DNA of 18,269 nucleotides from Ga0074130 sp035565355 (GCA_035565355.1 DATMSM010000006.1:1-18269); one strand, 5' to 3'. Counted from the stretch's first letter, positions 1-7,922 are shown. A program made the numbers and translations. Notes: generated from the letters alone by a model not told the origin.

Positions 1-2
1 TC

Positions 3-419
3 TGGGCGGCCGAGCAGGCCTTGCACAGCGATGCGCCCGCCGCCGTGCTGTGCTGGAGTACGCACGCGGACAGCAAGACGGTCCGGCGTCTGCAGCTCGC
101 CGCCGCCGCCGGACACGCGGCCGGCTTTCTGTTGCGCCCGACCGGTGTCGCGCGTGAATCCTCAGCCGCCGTATTGCGCTTGCGCCTGCAGGCCCAGGCA
201 CAACATGAGGGCGATCTCGCCATCGATATTCTCAAGCGGCGCGGCCCGCCGTTGACGACGCCGGTACATCTGTCCCTGGCACGCCCCGCACCCTGGCGTT
301 CGCATCACGATAGCGGGCGCGCCTCCCCCACCACGTCCCTCACGCATGGAAACGCTCTGGCTCGCCCTGCATCTGCCGCAACTGTCGCTCGCCATCCATC
401 CGGCCTTGCCGCCGGGTAA
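3..419 (+). CDS. imuA: ImuA, translesion synthesis accessory protein (3' part only)
   Basis: The frame is open from the window edge (first full codon at position 3), so the start and N-terminal part lie outside. The visible C-terminal part begins LWAAEQAL, continues through RRLQLAAAAGHAAGFLLRP and has ILKRRG near the middle. These are characteristic of the RecA/SulA-like ImuA family that sits directly before imuB. In known systems ImuA works with ImuB and DnaE2 in SOS-induced, error-prone bypass of DNA lesions, probably as a RecA-like modulator. The stop codon (417-419) lies inside imuB, giving a 74-nt out-of-frame overlap. The promoter and any LexA box would be upstream of the window and cannot be seen. 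Identification rests on both sequence pattern and the imuB-dnaE2 context. Confidence 0.85.
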   Translation, partial: WAAEQALHSDAPAAVLCWSTHADSKTVRRLQLAAAAGHAAGFLLRPTGVARESSAAVLRLRLQAQAQHEGDLAIDILKRRGPPLTTPVHLSLARPAPWRSHHDSGRASPTTSLTHGNALARPASAATVARHPSGLAAG

Positions 420-1827
420 GGCTGTCGTCGAGCAGAACCGCATCACCGCCTGCGACGCTGCCGCGCTGCAGGCCGGCGTGCGTCCCTGGATGAAACCGGC
501 ACTGGCGCGCTCGCTGCTGCCGAGCATCGCCCTGCTGCCGCGCGATAGCATCGCCGAGCAAGCCTTGCTCAACACGCTGGCCTGCTGGGCCGGTACCTGG
601 ACGCCGCGTATCTGCATGCTCGAACAGCAGGGACTGCTGCTCGAAATCGGCAGTTGCCTGCGCCTCTTCGGCGGTTTCGCAGCCCTGCACGGCGCCATTA
701 TCGATGGGCTGCAGGCACAGGGCCATGCGGTGCGCAGTGCGGCGGCACCCTCAGCGCAAGGCGCCTGGTGGTTGGCACTGGCCGGAAACAACGGCACGCG
801 CGTCGATAACGCGCGCTTGCCGGCGGCGCTCGACACACTATCGCTGGCGGCGCTGGACAGCGAGCTCCCGGCCGGCTGTATCACGCGCCTGCACAGTTTC
901 GGCCTGAGCACCCTCGGCGATGTCCGCCGTCTGCCGCATGCGGCGTTGACCCGACGCCTCGGCGCCCTCGTGATGCGGGAACTTGCCTGCGCCTACGGTG
1001 AAATGCCAGACCCGCGCGCGGACTTCGTATTTCCTGCGGGTTTCGATCTGCGCCTCGAACTGCCAGTGCCCGTAGACAATGCGGACGCCCTGCTCTTCGC
1101 CAGCCGCCGCCTGGTGCAGGCGCTGAGCGGATGGTTGACCGTACGCCAGGGCGGCATACGCGCATGCAGATTGCTGCTCGAACATCGCAGACAAGCCGCT
1201 ACGAGCCTGCCCTTGAACTTTGCCGAGCCCTTGCGCGACGGCATGCGCATCGAGGCCATCCTGCGCGAGCGGCTGCCGCGCGTGGCGTTGCGGACGCAGG
1301 TTGAAGCCTTGCGCCTCGTCGCCGATAGCGTGTTCGATCTGCCCGGTCAAAGCCGGCCGCTGTTTCGCAAGGACGGCGCTCAGGCCGATGCCATACCGGC
1401 CCTGATGGAACGGCTGCGCGCACGCCTCGGCGACGCGCTTGTGCATGGCTACGCCGTGCGCGCCGATCACCGGCCCGAATGCGTCAGCGTGCATGTGCCG
1501 CGCGGACGTGAGCAAGGCCAGCACACACCGCCCATCTCGGCAGCGCGACCGTTGTATCTGCTGAAGACAGCGCAGCCCTTGGCCGAGCGGGATGGCCGGC
1601 CGCACCACAGCCAGGCGCCGCTGCTGTTGCTGGCCGGCCCCGAACGCATCGAGTCGGGCTGGTGGGATGAAGGCGAGCGCAATGCCGACACCCGCCCCAG
1701 CGGCGACATGCGTCGCGACTACTTCGTCGCGTTGACGCCGGACCAGCGCTGGCTGTGGATCTATCGCGAATGTCGCGCCGACCTCGCCAGTGGCGGCGGC
1801 TGGTTCCTGCACGGCTATTTTTCATGA
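346..1827 (+). CDS. imuB: ImuB, inactive Y-family polymerase-like mutasome hub
   Basis: A 493-residue protein in the Y-family (DinB/UmuC) fold. It starts METLWLALHLPQL, the usual ImuB opening. The position where active Y-family enzymes carry the first metal-binding Asp has no acidic residue, and the later Asp-Glu pair is replaced by a stretch reading GLLLEIG. This agrees with the established view that ImuB is catalytically dead and acts as a scaffold between ImuA, DnaE2 and the sliding clamp. A candidate clamp-binding peptide QSRPLF lies at residues 335-340. The C-terminus has the typical ImuB signature: PERIESGWW, RRDYFVAL, LWIYRE and WFLHGYFS. The ATG at 346 was chosen because it gives the family N-terminus. 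The TGA overlaps the dnaE2 ATG (ATGA), indicating translational coupling. Confidence 0.93.
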   Translation: METLWLALHLPQLSLAIHPALPPGKAVVEQNRITACDAAALQAGVRPWMKPALARSLLPSIALLPRDSIAEQALLNTLACWAGTWTPRICMLEQQGLLLEIGSCLRLFGGFAALHGAIIDGLQAQGHAVRSAAAPSAQGAWWLALAGNNGTRVDNARLPAALDTLSLAALDSELPAGCITRLHSFGLSTLGDVRRLPHAALTRRLGALVMRELACAYGEMPDPRADFVFPAGFDLRLELPVPVDNADALLFASRRLVQALSGWLTVRQGGIRACRLLLEHRRQAATSLPLNFAEPLRDGMRIEAILRERLPRVALRTQVEALRLVADSVFDLPGQSRPLFRKDGAQADAIPALMERLRARLGDALVHGYAVRADHRPECVSVHVPRGREQGQHTPPISAARPLYLLKTAQPLAERDGRPHHSQAPLLLLAGPERIESGWWDEGERNADTRPSGDMRRDYFVALTPDQRWLWIYRECRADLASGGGWFLHGYFS

Positions 1828-4800
1828 CGACCGAGTCTGCGCTCCCCGGCTACGCCGAGCTGCATTGCCTCAGCAACTTCAGCTTTCTGCGCGGCGCCTC
1901 GCACTCACGCGAGCTGATCGCCCGCGCCATTGCGCTCGATTACCGCGCGCTGGCCATCACTGACGAATGCTCGGTGGCCGGCGTGGTGCGCGCCCATGAG
2001 GCCATGCGCGAGGCAAAACAGGAGAATCCCGGACTGGAATTCCAACTCATCGTCGGCACCGAGATCAGGCTCAGCGACGGCATGAAACTGGTCCTGCTCG
2101 CCGCCGACCGCGACGGCTACGGCAATATGACAGCGCTGATCACACTCGGCCGCCGCAATGCGGACAAGGGCAAATATCGGCTCAGCCGCAACGATCTGGC
2201 ATGGGGCTGCAAGGGCTGCCTGGCCTTGTGGATAGCCGGCGTTAACGCCACGCCGGAGGATGGCCGCTGGCTCGTGGAAAAGTTTCCGGACAAGGCCTGG
2301 ATCGCCTTCGAGCGCCACCTTGAAGCAGACGATGCGCAGCGCCTCGGGCGTTTGCGCGAACTCGCAGCGGCCGCCGACCTGCCCTTGGTCGCAGCTGGCG
2401 ATGTGCATATGCATGCGCGCGAATGCCGGCCGCTTCAGGACATGCTCACGGCCTTGCGCCACAACAGCACGCTCGACCAGGCCGGTCATCTCCTTTTCCC
2501 CAACGGCGAGCGCCATCTGCGCACGCGACTGCAGTTGGCGCGTCTCTACCCCGAAGACTTGCTCGCCGAGACCCTGCGCATCGCCGCGCAATGCAGCTTC
2601 TCGCTGGATGAGTTGCGCTACGAATATCCCGAAGAGGTCGTACCCAGGGGCATGACGCCGAGCGCATACCTGCGCCAGGAAACCTACCTGGGGCTGGCGG
2701 AACGCTATCCGCAAGGCACGCCGGACACGGTCGCAACGCAGGTCGAAGCCGAGCTGGCGCTGATCGCCGAGGTCAAGTACGAACCCTACTTTCTTACTGT
2801 CTACGACATCGTCAAGTTCGCCCGCCGCCAGAACATACTCTGCCAGGGGCGCGGCTCGGCCGCCAACTCGGCGGTCTGCTTTGCGCTCGGCATTACTGCC
2901 GTCGACCCGACCCGCGCCAATTTGCTGTTCGGCCGATTCGTCTCGGTCGAGCGCGGTGAGCCGCCGGACATCGACGTGGATTTCGAACACCAGCGCCGCG
3001 AAGAGGTCATCCAGTATGTATTCGAAAAGTACGGGCGCTCACGTACTGCGCTGGTCGCCACCGTCATCAGCTATCGCAGCCGCTCGGCCTTGCGCGATGC
3101 TGGCCGAGCGCTCGGCATCGACAATGACAAACTGACCGCGCTGACCGCCTCGCTGGCCTGGTGGGACACGCCGGAACAATGGCCGGAACGCTTTAGCGAA
3201 GTCGGCCTTGATCCGGACAGTCCGCGCATCCAGAAATGGCTCCGCCTTGCGCCGCAGCTCAAGGGCACGCCCCGCCACCTGTCGCAGCACGTCGGCGGCT
3301 TCGTCATCAGTCGTGGTCGGCTCGACCGCCTGGTGCCGATCGAGAATGCGGCCATGGCCGAGCGCAATGTCATCCAGTGGGACAAGGATGACATCGACAC
3401 GCTCGGACTGATGAAGGTCGATATCCTCGCGCTCGGTATGCTGACGGCCATTCGCAAGTCGCTGGACTGGGTTTCATGGCAGCGCAATGAGCGCCTGCTG
3501 TTTCACAATATTCCCAAGGAGGACCCCAAGGTCTACGACATGATCTGCAAGGCCGATACGGTCGGCGTATTCCAGATCGAATCGCGCGCGCAGATGTCCA
3601 TGCTGCCGCGCCTGCGACCGCGCAAGTACTACGACCTGGTGGTTCAGGTCGCCATCGTGCGGCCCGGGCCCATCCAGGGCGACATGGTCCATCCCTACCT
3701 GCAGCGGCGCGAGCTGGAGCGGCGCATCAAGGACTACCGGCCCGAGGACCTGCGCCCGGAGCTGGAAAGCGCGCTCGGCCGCACCCTGGGCATTCCCATC
3801 TTCCAGGAACAGGTGATGCAAATCGCCATGATCGCCGCCGACTTCACCCAGGGCGAAGCCGACGCCTTGCGCCGCGCCATGGCGGCCTGGAAACGCAAGG
3901 GCGGCATCGGCAAATTCGAGGACAGACTGATGACGGGCATGCAGCGCAACGGCTATGAGCCCGAGTTCTGCAAGCGCATCTACCGCCAGATGGAAGGCTT
4001 CGGTGACTACGGTTTCCCGGAGTCGCACGCGGCCAGTTTTGCCCTGCTCGTGTATGACTCGGCCTGGCTCAAATGCCATTACCCGGCCGCCTTCCTGACC
4101 GGCATGCTGAACGCATTGCCCATGGGTTTCTATTCAGCCTCGCAGTTACTGCAGGACGCGCGGCGGCATCGCGTCGATGTGCGGCCCGTGGACATTGCAC
4201 ACAGCGACTGGGAAAGCACACTGGAGGCCAATCCTGGGCACGCGCCCAGCGTGCGGCTGGGTCTGCATCAGATCAGCGGGCTCGGCGCCGCAACGGGGCA
4301 GCGCATCGTTGCGGCCAGAGCGCTGCGGCCCTTCAGTGATGTCGCCGATCTGTCGGCACGCGCCGGATTGCAGCGCAAGGACCTCGATGCGCTGGTCGCC
4401 GCCAATGCACTGGCGGGTTTGAGCGGGCACCGGCGCCAGGCAGCCTGGGCCTGCGCGGCGGTGCCGCTGCAGGGCGACCTGCTGAGCGACATCCCCCTGC
4501 GCGAAGCACGTCCAGCCCTCCCCGTGCCCAGCGAAGCCGAAGAGATTCTCGCCGACTACACCAGCATGGCGCTGACCCTTGGCCGTCATCCCCTGGCCCT
4601 GTTGCGCGCGCACCTGGACCGGCAGCGTTACCAGTCGGCGGCGACACTGCGCACCCTGCCCGACAAGCAGCTGGTGCGCTGCGCCGGTCTCGTCACCGGG
4701 CGCCAGCGCCCGGGTACGGCCAGCGGCGTCGTCTTCGTCACGCTGGAGGACGAGACCGGCATGAGCAATGTGATCGTGCATGCCGATCTGGTCGAACGCC

Positions 4801-4955
4801 AACGCAAGGAATTGCTCGGTGCGCAACTGCTCGGCGTACGCGGCGTCATCCAGCACGCCAGCGACGGCGATGTCGTGCATGTGCTCGCCCAATACCTCGT
4901 CGATCACAGCGAACTGCTGGGCAATCTCAGCATCGCCAGCCGCGACTTCCATTAA
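1824..4955 (+). CDS. dnaE2: DnaE2, error-prone DNA polymerase III alpha-type subunit
   Basis: A 1043-residue C-family DNA polymerase, normal length for DnaE2 (also called ImuC). An N-terminal PHP domain begins at YAELHCLSNFSFL (residues 10-22). The polymerase core includes GRGSAANS from residue 342, PDIDVDF with the catalytic aspartates D382 and D384, and KVDILALG with the third acidic residue D533. A helix-hairpin-helix stretch (LHQISGLGAATG) lies near residue 815, and a C-terminal OB-fold spans roughly residues 950-1020. All three metal ligands are present, so the enzyme should be active. It performs lesion bypass and SOS mutagenesis with ImuA and ImuB. The ATG at 1824 overlaps the imuB stop and gives the expected N-terminus; a longer frame from 1755 would only add imuB-overlapping residues. 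No clear terminator follows the TAA. Confidence 0.95.
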   Translation: MTTESALPGYAELHCLSNFSFLRGASHSRELIARAIALDYRALAITDECSVAGVVRAHEAMREAKQENPGLEFQLIVGTEIRLSDGMKLVLLAADRDGYGNMTALITLGRRNADKGKYRLSRNDLAWGCKGCLALWIAGVNATPEDGRWLVEKFPDKAWIAFERHLEADDAQRLGRLRELAAAADLPLVAAGDVHMHARECRPLQDMLTALRHNSTLDQAGHLLFPNGERHLRTRLQLARLYPEDLLAETLRIAAQCSFSLDELRYEYPEEVVPRGMTPSAYLRQETYLGLAERYPQGTPDTVATQVEAELALIAEVKYEPYFLTVYDIVKFARRQNILCQGRGSAANSAVCFALGITAVDPTRANLLFGRFVSVERGEPPDIDVDFEHQRREEVIQYVFEKYGRSRTALVATVISYRSRSALRDAGRALGIDNDKLTALTASLAWWDTPEQWPERFSEVGLDPDSPRIQKWLRLAPQLKGTPRHLSQHVGGFVISRGRLDRLVPIENAAMAERNVIQWDKDDIDTLGLMKVDILALGMLTAIRKSLDWVSWQRNERLLFHNIPKEDPKVYDMICKADTVGVFQIESRAQMSMLPRLRPRKYYDLVVQVAIVRPGPIQGDMVHPYLQRRELERRIKDYRPEDLRPELESALGRTLGIPIFQEQVMQIAMIAADFTQGEADALRRAMAAWKRKGGIGKFEDRLMTGMQRNGYEPEFCKRIYRQMEGFGDYGFPESHAASFALLVYDSAWLKCHYPAAFLTGMLNALPMGFYSASQLLQDARRHRVDVRPVDIAHSDWESTLEANPGHAPSVRLGLHQISGLGAATGQRIVAARALRPFSDVADLSARAGLQRKDLDALVAANALAGLSGHRRQAAWACAAVPLQGDLLSDIPLREARPALPVPSEAEEILADYTSMALTLGRHPLALLRAHLDRQRYQSAATLRTLPDKQLVRCAGLVTGRQRPGTASGVVFVTLEDETGMSNVIVHADLVERQRKELLGAQLLGVRGVIQHASDGDVVHVLAQYLVDHSELLGNLSIASRDFH

Positions 4956-4970
4956 CGTTTTGATACAGGG

Positions 4971-5019
4971 GTAAGCCTGTGTAAAGGCGTCAGCCATCCT
5001 CCAAGCGCAACGTTATTCT
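4971..5019 (+). promoter_or_regulatory. Response-regulator-like direct repeat with -10 element, upstream of the glycine-zipper gene
   Basis: GTAAG (4971-4975), five bases, then GTAAA (4981-4985) form a direct repeat with 10-nt periodicity. A GTCAGCC block follows at 4989-4995, and CGTTATTC at 5011-5018 contains a -10-like TATTCT (5014-5019). The same module in the same order and nearly the same spacing precedes the next gene (see 5483-5532). GTAAA-N5-GTAAA is the published CpxR consensus. OmpR/PhoB-family regulators bind such tandem repeats just upstream of a weak -35, which fits here because the -35 position reads CAGCCA. That a CpxR-type regulator binds is inference. Confidence 0.6.
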
Positions 5020-5062
5020 GCATACAGGGCCACAACCAACAAGGCCCGTAAAGGAGAACATG

Positions 5063-5446
5063 ATGAGAAAGACGCTCTTGGCTTCCCTGATTCTGGCTGG
5101 CTCGCTGGGCGCGGCAAACGCCCAGGCCCATGAAGCGCTTGTCGGCGCCGCCGTCGGCGGTGGCGTGGGCGGGCTGATCGGTCACTCGGTCGGCGGTCGT
5201 GATGGCGCTGTGCTAGGCGGCATCGTCGGCGCATTGGCCGGCGTGGCGCTGGCAAGCGACAGCGGTCCGCGCTACGTCAATAGCGGCTACGGCCGGCCTG
5301 TCCATTATGAACCTCGCCATGCACCGGTCTATCGCGGCCACCCGGCCCATGCCCGCCCCGTCATGATCGAACACCGGCATCACCGCCACGCCTATCGGCA
5401 TGCGGACCGAGGCTATCGCCATGACGACTACCGCCACTGGCGCTGA
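5063..5446 (+). CDS. Exported glycine-zipper, histidine-rich small protein
   Basis: A 127-residue protein. Residues 1-22 form a Sec-type signal peptide (MRKTLLASLILAGSLG..., Ala-x-Ala cleavage near AQA). It is followed by a glycine-zipper segment (VGAAVGGGVGGLIG, then AVLGGIVGALAGVALA) like the Rick_17kDa/glycine-zipper 2TM group, which inserts in or lies against membranes. The C-terminal half is rich in His, Arg and Tyr (EHRHHRHAYRH). It is probably periplasmic or outer-membrane associated and could bind metal, but no specific function is known to me. Two adjacent ATGs exist at 5060 and 5063. The ribosome site AAGGAG (5051-5056) is 3 nt from the first and 6 nt from the second, so 5063 is preferred. 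The gene has its own upstream regulatory module and a following stem-loop, so it is probably monocistronic. Confidence 0.8.
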   Translation: MRKTLLASLILAGSLGAANAQAHEALVGAAVGGGVGGLIGHSVGGRDGAVLGGIVGALAGVALASDSGPRYVNSGYGRPVHYEPRHAPVYRGHPAHARPVMIEHRHHRHAYRHADRGYRHDDYRHWR

Positions 5447-5449
5447 ACA

Positions 5450-5470
5450 GGCTTGAAAACTTTTCAAGCC
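5450..5470 (+). terminator. Stem-loop after the glycine-zipper gene
   Basis: A 21-nt perfect inverted repeat starting 4 nt after the stop codon: GGCTTGAAAA, one central C, then TTTTCAAGCC. The T-run is inside the 3' arm rather than after it, so termination efficiency is uncertain. Position and symmetry favour a transcript end that separates this gene from the next, which has its own promoter module. Confidence 0.5.
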
Positions 5471-5482
5471 CAGGTGCCTCAG

Positions 5483-5532
5483 GTAAGGCTTTGTAAATTC
5501 AGTCAGCCTGGCTTCGTTTCACGCGTTATTCG
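5483..5532 (+). promoter_or_regulatory. Second copy of the response-regulator-like module, upstream of the His-rich gene
   Basis: GTAAG (5483-5487), five bases, GTAAA (5493-5497), then GTCAGCC (5502-5508) and CGTTATTC (5524-5531), with a -10-like TATTCG at 5527-5532. The interval from GTCAGCC to CGTTATTC is identical to that in the first copy (22 nt start to start). The interval from the repeat to GTCAGCC differs by one base. Surrounding sequence is not similar, so the conserved blocks stand out. This implies that both small exported proteins answer to the same regulator. Confidence 0.6.
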
Positions 5533-5568
5533 CCGAATGGGCCCGGCCCACACTCTTGGAGATGAATC

Positions 5569-5895
5569 ATGAAGAAGATTCTGTTTGCATCGCTTCTGCT
5601 AGGCGGACTGCTTGGCACAGGCATGGCGCAAGCCCAGGCCGTCGTCAGCGGTTCCATTGTCGTCAATGACAGGCACCATCGCGGCGGCGTCTACTATTCG
5701 CAGCCGCCGGCGGTGTACTACGGCTATCCGGCCCCGGTGTATTACGGCCAGCCGGCCTACTATGCGCCGCGCCACCATCACTACCATCCGCATGCGCACG
5801 GCTGGCACCACCGTCACCACGGTCATGGTCACGGTCACGGTCATCGCCATCACGGCGGCCATCGCCACCATCACGGCGGCCATCACCGCCACTAA
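5569..5895 (+). CDS. Exported, extremely histidine-rich small protein
   Basis: A 108-residue protein with a clear signal peptide (MKKILFASLLLGGLLGTGMAQAQA, cleavage near residue 22-24). A Tyr/Pro/Gly segment follows (VYYSQPPAVYYGYPAPVYYG), and the tail of about 40 residues is mostly His with Gly and Arg. I count 25 His in total. Such tails bind Zn, Ni, Cu or Co in known periplasmic proteins, so a metal buffering or sensing role is plausible but is inference. Low-complexity composition prevents confident family assignment. The ribosome site GGAG (5558-5561) lies 7 nt before the ATG. The gene is preceded by the shared regulatory module and followed by a hairpin. Its signal peptide resembles that of the preceding gene, but the mature parts do not align well, so they are co-regulated rather than obvious duplicates. 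Confidence 0.8.
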   Translation: MKKILFASLLLGGLLGTGMAQAQAVVSGSIVVNDRHHRGGVYYSQPPAVYYGYPAPVYYGQPAYYAPRHHHYHPHAHGWHHRHHGHGHGHGHRHHGGHRHHHGGHHRH

Positions 5896-5905
5896 ATCCG
5901 GCCCG

Positions 5906-5930
5906 GGCTGAATCCCTCGCGGATTCAGCC
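5906..5930. terminator. Hairpin between convergent genes
   Basis: A perfect 10-bp stem, GGCTGAATCC (5906-5915) and GGATTCAGCC (5921-5930), with a 5-nt loop. It lies 11 nt after the His-rich gene and overlaps the last codons of the convergent minus-strand gene. There is no T-run on either side, so it may block readthrough in both directions only weakly, or protect 3' ends. Confidence 0.5.
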
Positions 5931-6515
5931 TGCGTCGCCACCGGAAATGTAATTCTTCTCGCCGCGCAGATAGCGCACCAGCCATTGCAGCAGGGCCAGC
6001 GCATCACCAAGTTCGATAAAGCCACGCGCCTGCTCATCGCCAAACAGGGGCATGCCGTCGAGCGATTCGTCTATCACCAGACCATCGAAGGCAGCTACCG
6101 GCATATAGCCCGGGGCGATACGAAAGCGGTTGCCATTGAGGATGGCGCTCACGACATGCGCGAGAAACTGGAACTCCGGGGTCCGCATCGACAGCATGTC
6201 ATGCTCCTTCATGAACATGCCCACCGCCAGCAAGGCATTCCCCACCACCACGCGCAAACATTCCGCCTGACTGTGCGGCATGCGTGCCGCTTCTGGCGAA
6301 AGCCCATCTTCGGTCAGGGGCGCTTTGTCGGCGACAATATTGCCGCCGGAGCCGGTCTTGACCAGACTCAACTTCCGCTTCAATGGCAGCGGTGCGATCT
6401 TGCCGCTGGAGAAAGCTTGCGCAATCGCAGCAATGGAAATGGGCAAGGCAGCAAGCTGTTCTTCAATCAACTCAGCCGCCAGCGTTGCAGAGTTCGGTTT
6501 CTTGGTATCGCGCAT
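5925..6515 (-). CDS. Hypothetical protein, 196 aa
   Basis: I do not recognise the family. The protein begins MRDTKKPNSATLAAELIEEQLAALP. It appears soluble and largely helical, with no signal peptide and no long membrane segment; only a moderately hydrophobic stretch near VVVGNALLAVGMFM could mislead. The C-terminal third (NGNRFRIAPGYMPVAAFDGL, then DALALLQWLVRYLRGE) looks globular. The ATG at 6515 was chosen because AGGAG precedes it at a 6-nt spacing; an upstream TTG frame lacks such a site. It is downstream of, and on the same strand as, the FUSC gene, with a 156-nt gap, so co-transcription is possible but not evident. Codon use matches its neighbours, which supports a real gene. Confidence 0.75.
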   Translation of the reverse strand: MRDTKKPNSATLAAELIEEQLAALPISIAAIAQAFSSGKIAPLPLKRKLSLVKTGSGGNIVADKAPLTEDGLSPEAARMPHSQAECLRVVVGNALLAVGMFMKEHDMLSMRTPEFQFLAHVVSAILNGNRFRIAPGYMPVAAFDGLVIDESLDGMPLFGDEQARGFIELGDALALLQWLVRYLRGEKNYISGGDAG

Positions 6516-6671
6516 ATCGGGCTCCTGCGGGGTTAACAAGAGAACGGCGGAAACGCTGCCCGCCTACTCGCATTGAAGCACACCGCTTGCGAAAGCGCTG
6601 TCAGACATCAGGACACACCCCCCTGTGCACGCCGTACCTGCGCGTGGTCTGCGCACGTGTGAAGATCAGCG

Positions 6672-7766
6672 TCATGTATCGAAGCGGCCCGGCACCAGCA
6701 TGCGCAGCCCGCGATTCAGGGCTGCGCGGCAGTAGGGGCTGTGCAGGCAAACCGCCCCCGCCAGCCCCACCGCGCAACCGAGTAGCGTGTCATAGAAGCG
6801 GGCGAGCACCAGCGCCGACTGTGTGCCATGCGTCAATGTGGCGGCCTCGGCCAGCAAGATGGTCAGCGGCGTGATAAAGACTGCGGCAACAGCATAGTGG
6901 CGTACCACGCTCATCTCGATGATGAAGGAGAGCACCATCATGGTCAGGCACAGGCTCCAGTGATTCATGGGCAGATGCAGCAAGCCCCATGACACCAGTA
7001 AGCCGATGCAGGTGCCGACGATACGATGCAACTGCTTGTTCCATACCGCGCGCAGCGTTACCCCCTGTATCACCGCCAAACAGCTCACCGGTACCCAGTA
7101 AGCCTTCTCGAGTTGGAAGGCCTGGGCCAGTACCAGCGAAATACCGACAAAAACGCCGATCACGATGGAGTCGAGCACCACAAAATCGAAGCTTGCCCGA
7201 CGCAGGCGGGGAATGCGTTGCGGCGGACGCAAGCGCAGCGCGTAGAGGCTGTAGAAGAAAGCGATCAGGCAGGCCAGCAGGCAGCCCATAGCCAGCAAAC
7301 CTACCAGCGTGGGCAGTGTCGCCAGTCCATTTGGCGTGTAAGCGCCAATGGCGGCCGCCATGACGAAGAACAGGCTGCCGGGCGGACCGATCATGTAGAA
7401 GCGGCAGATCATGGTGACCAGGATGGCGATGAAGACCAGCATGGGCATCAGCAGCAAGGCAGAAAACTGGCTGATCAGGCCGAGCGCGTAGCAGGCCGTC
7501 ATGGCAAACGAGGCCGCCATCACCACAGCCATGCGGTGATGCATGGGCGTCGGCGGCAGATACAGAAAGACCAAACCACCGAGAGTCGCCACCAGCCCAT
7601 AGGCCATGCGATCGAAATAGGCGCCGATCAGCAGGGGCAGGCCCGTCGCCAGCGCCCCGGCAAACGGCATCTGCCAAGTACGATCACTGGGGTTGATGGT
7701 CGCCAGCACGCGCAACTCGTCGCGTACGCGCTCCTTGAATGCAATGATTTTGCTCTCGGATGTCAT
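6672..7766 (-). CDS. FUSC-family integral membrane protein
   Basis: A 364-residue polytopic membrane protein. It has a soluble N-terminus of about 30 residues, a first cluster of hydrophobic helices (about residues 35-175), a basic Arg/Pro-rich cytoplasmic linker (LRLRPPQRIPRLRR, about 177-190), and a second helix cluster (about 197-345). The second half carries the typical FUSC pattern ending VLARFYDTLLGCAVGLAGAV. The family (fusaric acid resistance, aromatic acid exporters such as AaeB, and YccS) is associated with efflux of aromatic acids or related compounds, usually with a periplasmic adaptor. No adaptor gene is adjacent here, so the substrate and even transport activity are unproven. 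The ATG at 7766 gives a normal family start. The frame stays open to an ATG at 7931, but that extension looks non-coding. No strong ribosome site is visible. Confidence 0.8.
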   Translation of the reverse strand: MTSESKIIAFKERVRDELRVLATINPSDRTWQMPFAGALATGLPLLIGAYFDRMAYGLVATLGGLVFLYLPPTPMHHRMAVVMAASFAMTACYALGLISQFSALLLMPMLVFIAILVTMICRFYMIGPPGSLFFVMAAAIGAYTPNGLATLPTLVGLLAMGCLLACLIAFFYSLYALRLRPPQRIPRLRRASFDFVVLDSIVIGVFVGISLVLAQAFQLEKAYWVPVSCLAVIQGVTLRAVWNKQLHRIVGTCIGLLVSWGLLHLPMNHWSLCLTMMVLSFIIEMSVVRHYAVAAVFITPLTILLAEAATLTHGTQSALVLARFYDTLLGCAVGLAGAVCLHSPYCRAALNRGLRMLVPGRFDT

Positions 7767-7893
7767 GAAGCAAGCCGGACAGATTGAAAACGAGGCCTTG
7801 AGACGACGTTCACCATGGTAAGCCAGAATGCCCAAAACGCTGTGCCCCCAATCTACACAGCGCCCCGCCAAGCCAGTACTGGCGGGCCTTGGC

Positions 7894-7922
7894 TTGACAT
7901 GGCGGGTGGTTTTTGGTACTTT
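7894..7922 (+). promoter_or_regulatory. Sigma70-type promoter
   Basis: TTGACA at 7894-7899, a 17-nt spacer, and TACTTT at 7917-7922. The -35 is a perfect consensus match at ideal spacing and the -10 matches 4 of 6. Transcription would start near 7929 and run towards the small membrane protein and beta-solenoid genes, leaving a leader of roughly 230 nt. A nested dyad ends immediately before the -35 and could be an operator. Confidence 0.65.

Noticed and set aside
1905..2990. Minus-strand frame of 361 codons inside dnaE2
   Set aside because: Shadow of the polymerase core; no start context or domain.
4965..4980. ACAGG/CCTGT stem after dnaE2 as a terminator
   Set aside because: Only 5 bp, no T-run, and it overlaps the conserved direct-repeat module.
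5799..5892. His-codon repeats considered as a CRISPR-like or microsatellite array
   Set aside because: The repetition follows codons of the poly-His tail; there are no constant repeats with unique spacers.
5599..5985. Minus-strand frame opposite the His-rich gene
   Set aside because: The Val/Met/Thr repeats are the complement of the His codons, so it is an artefact of low complexity.
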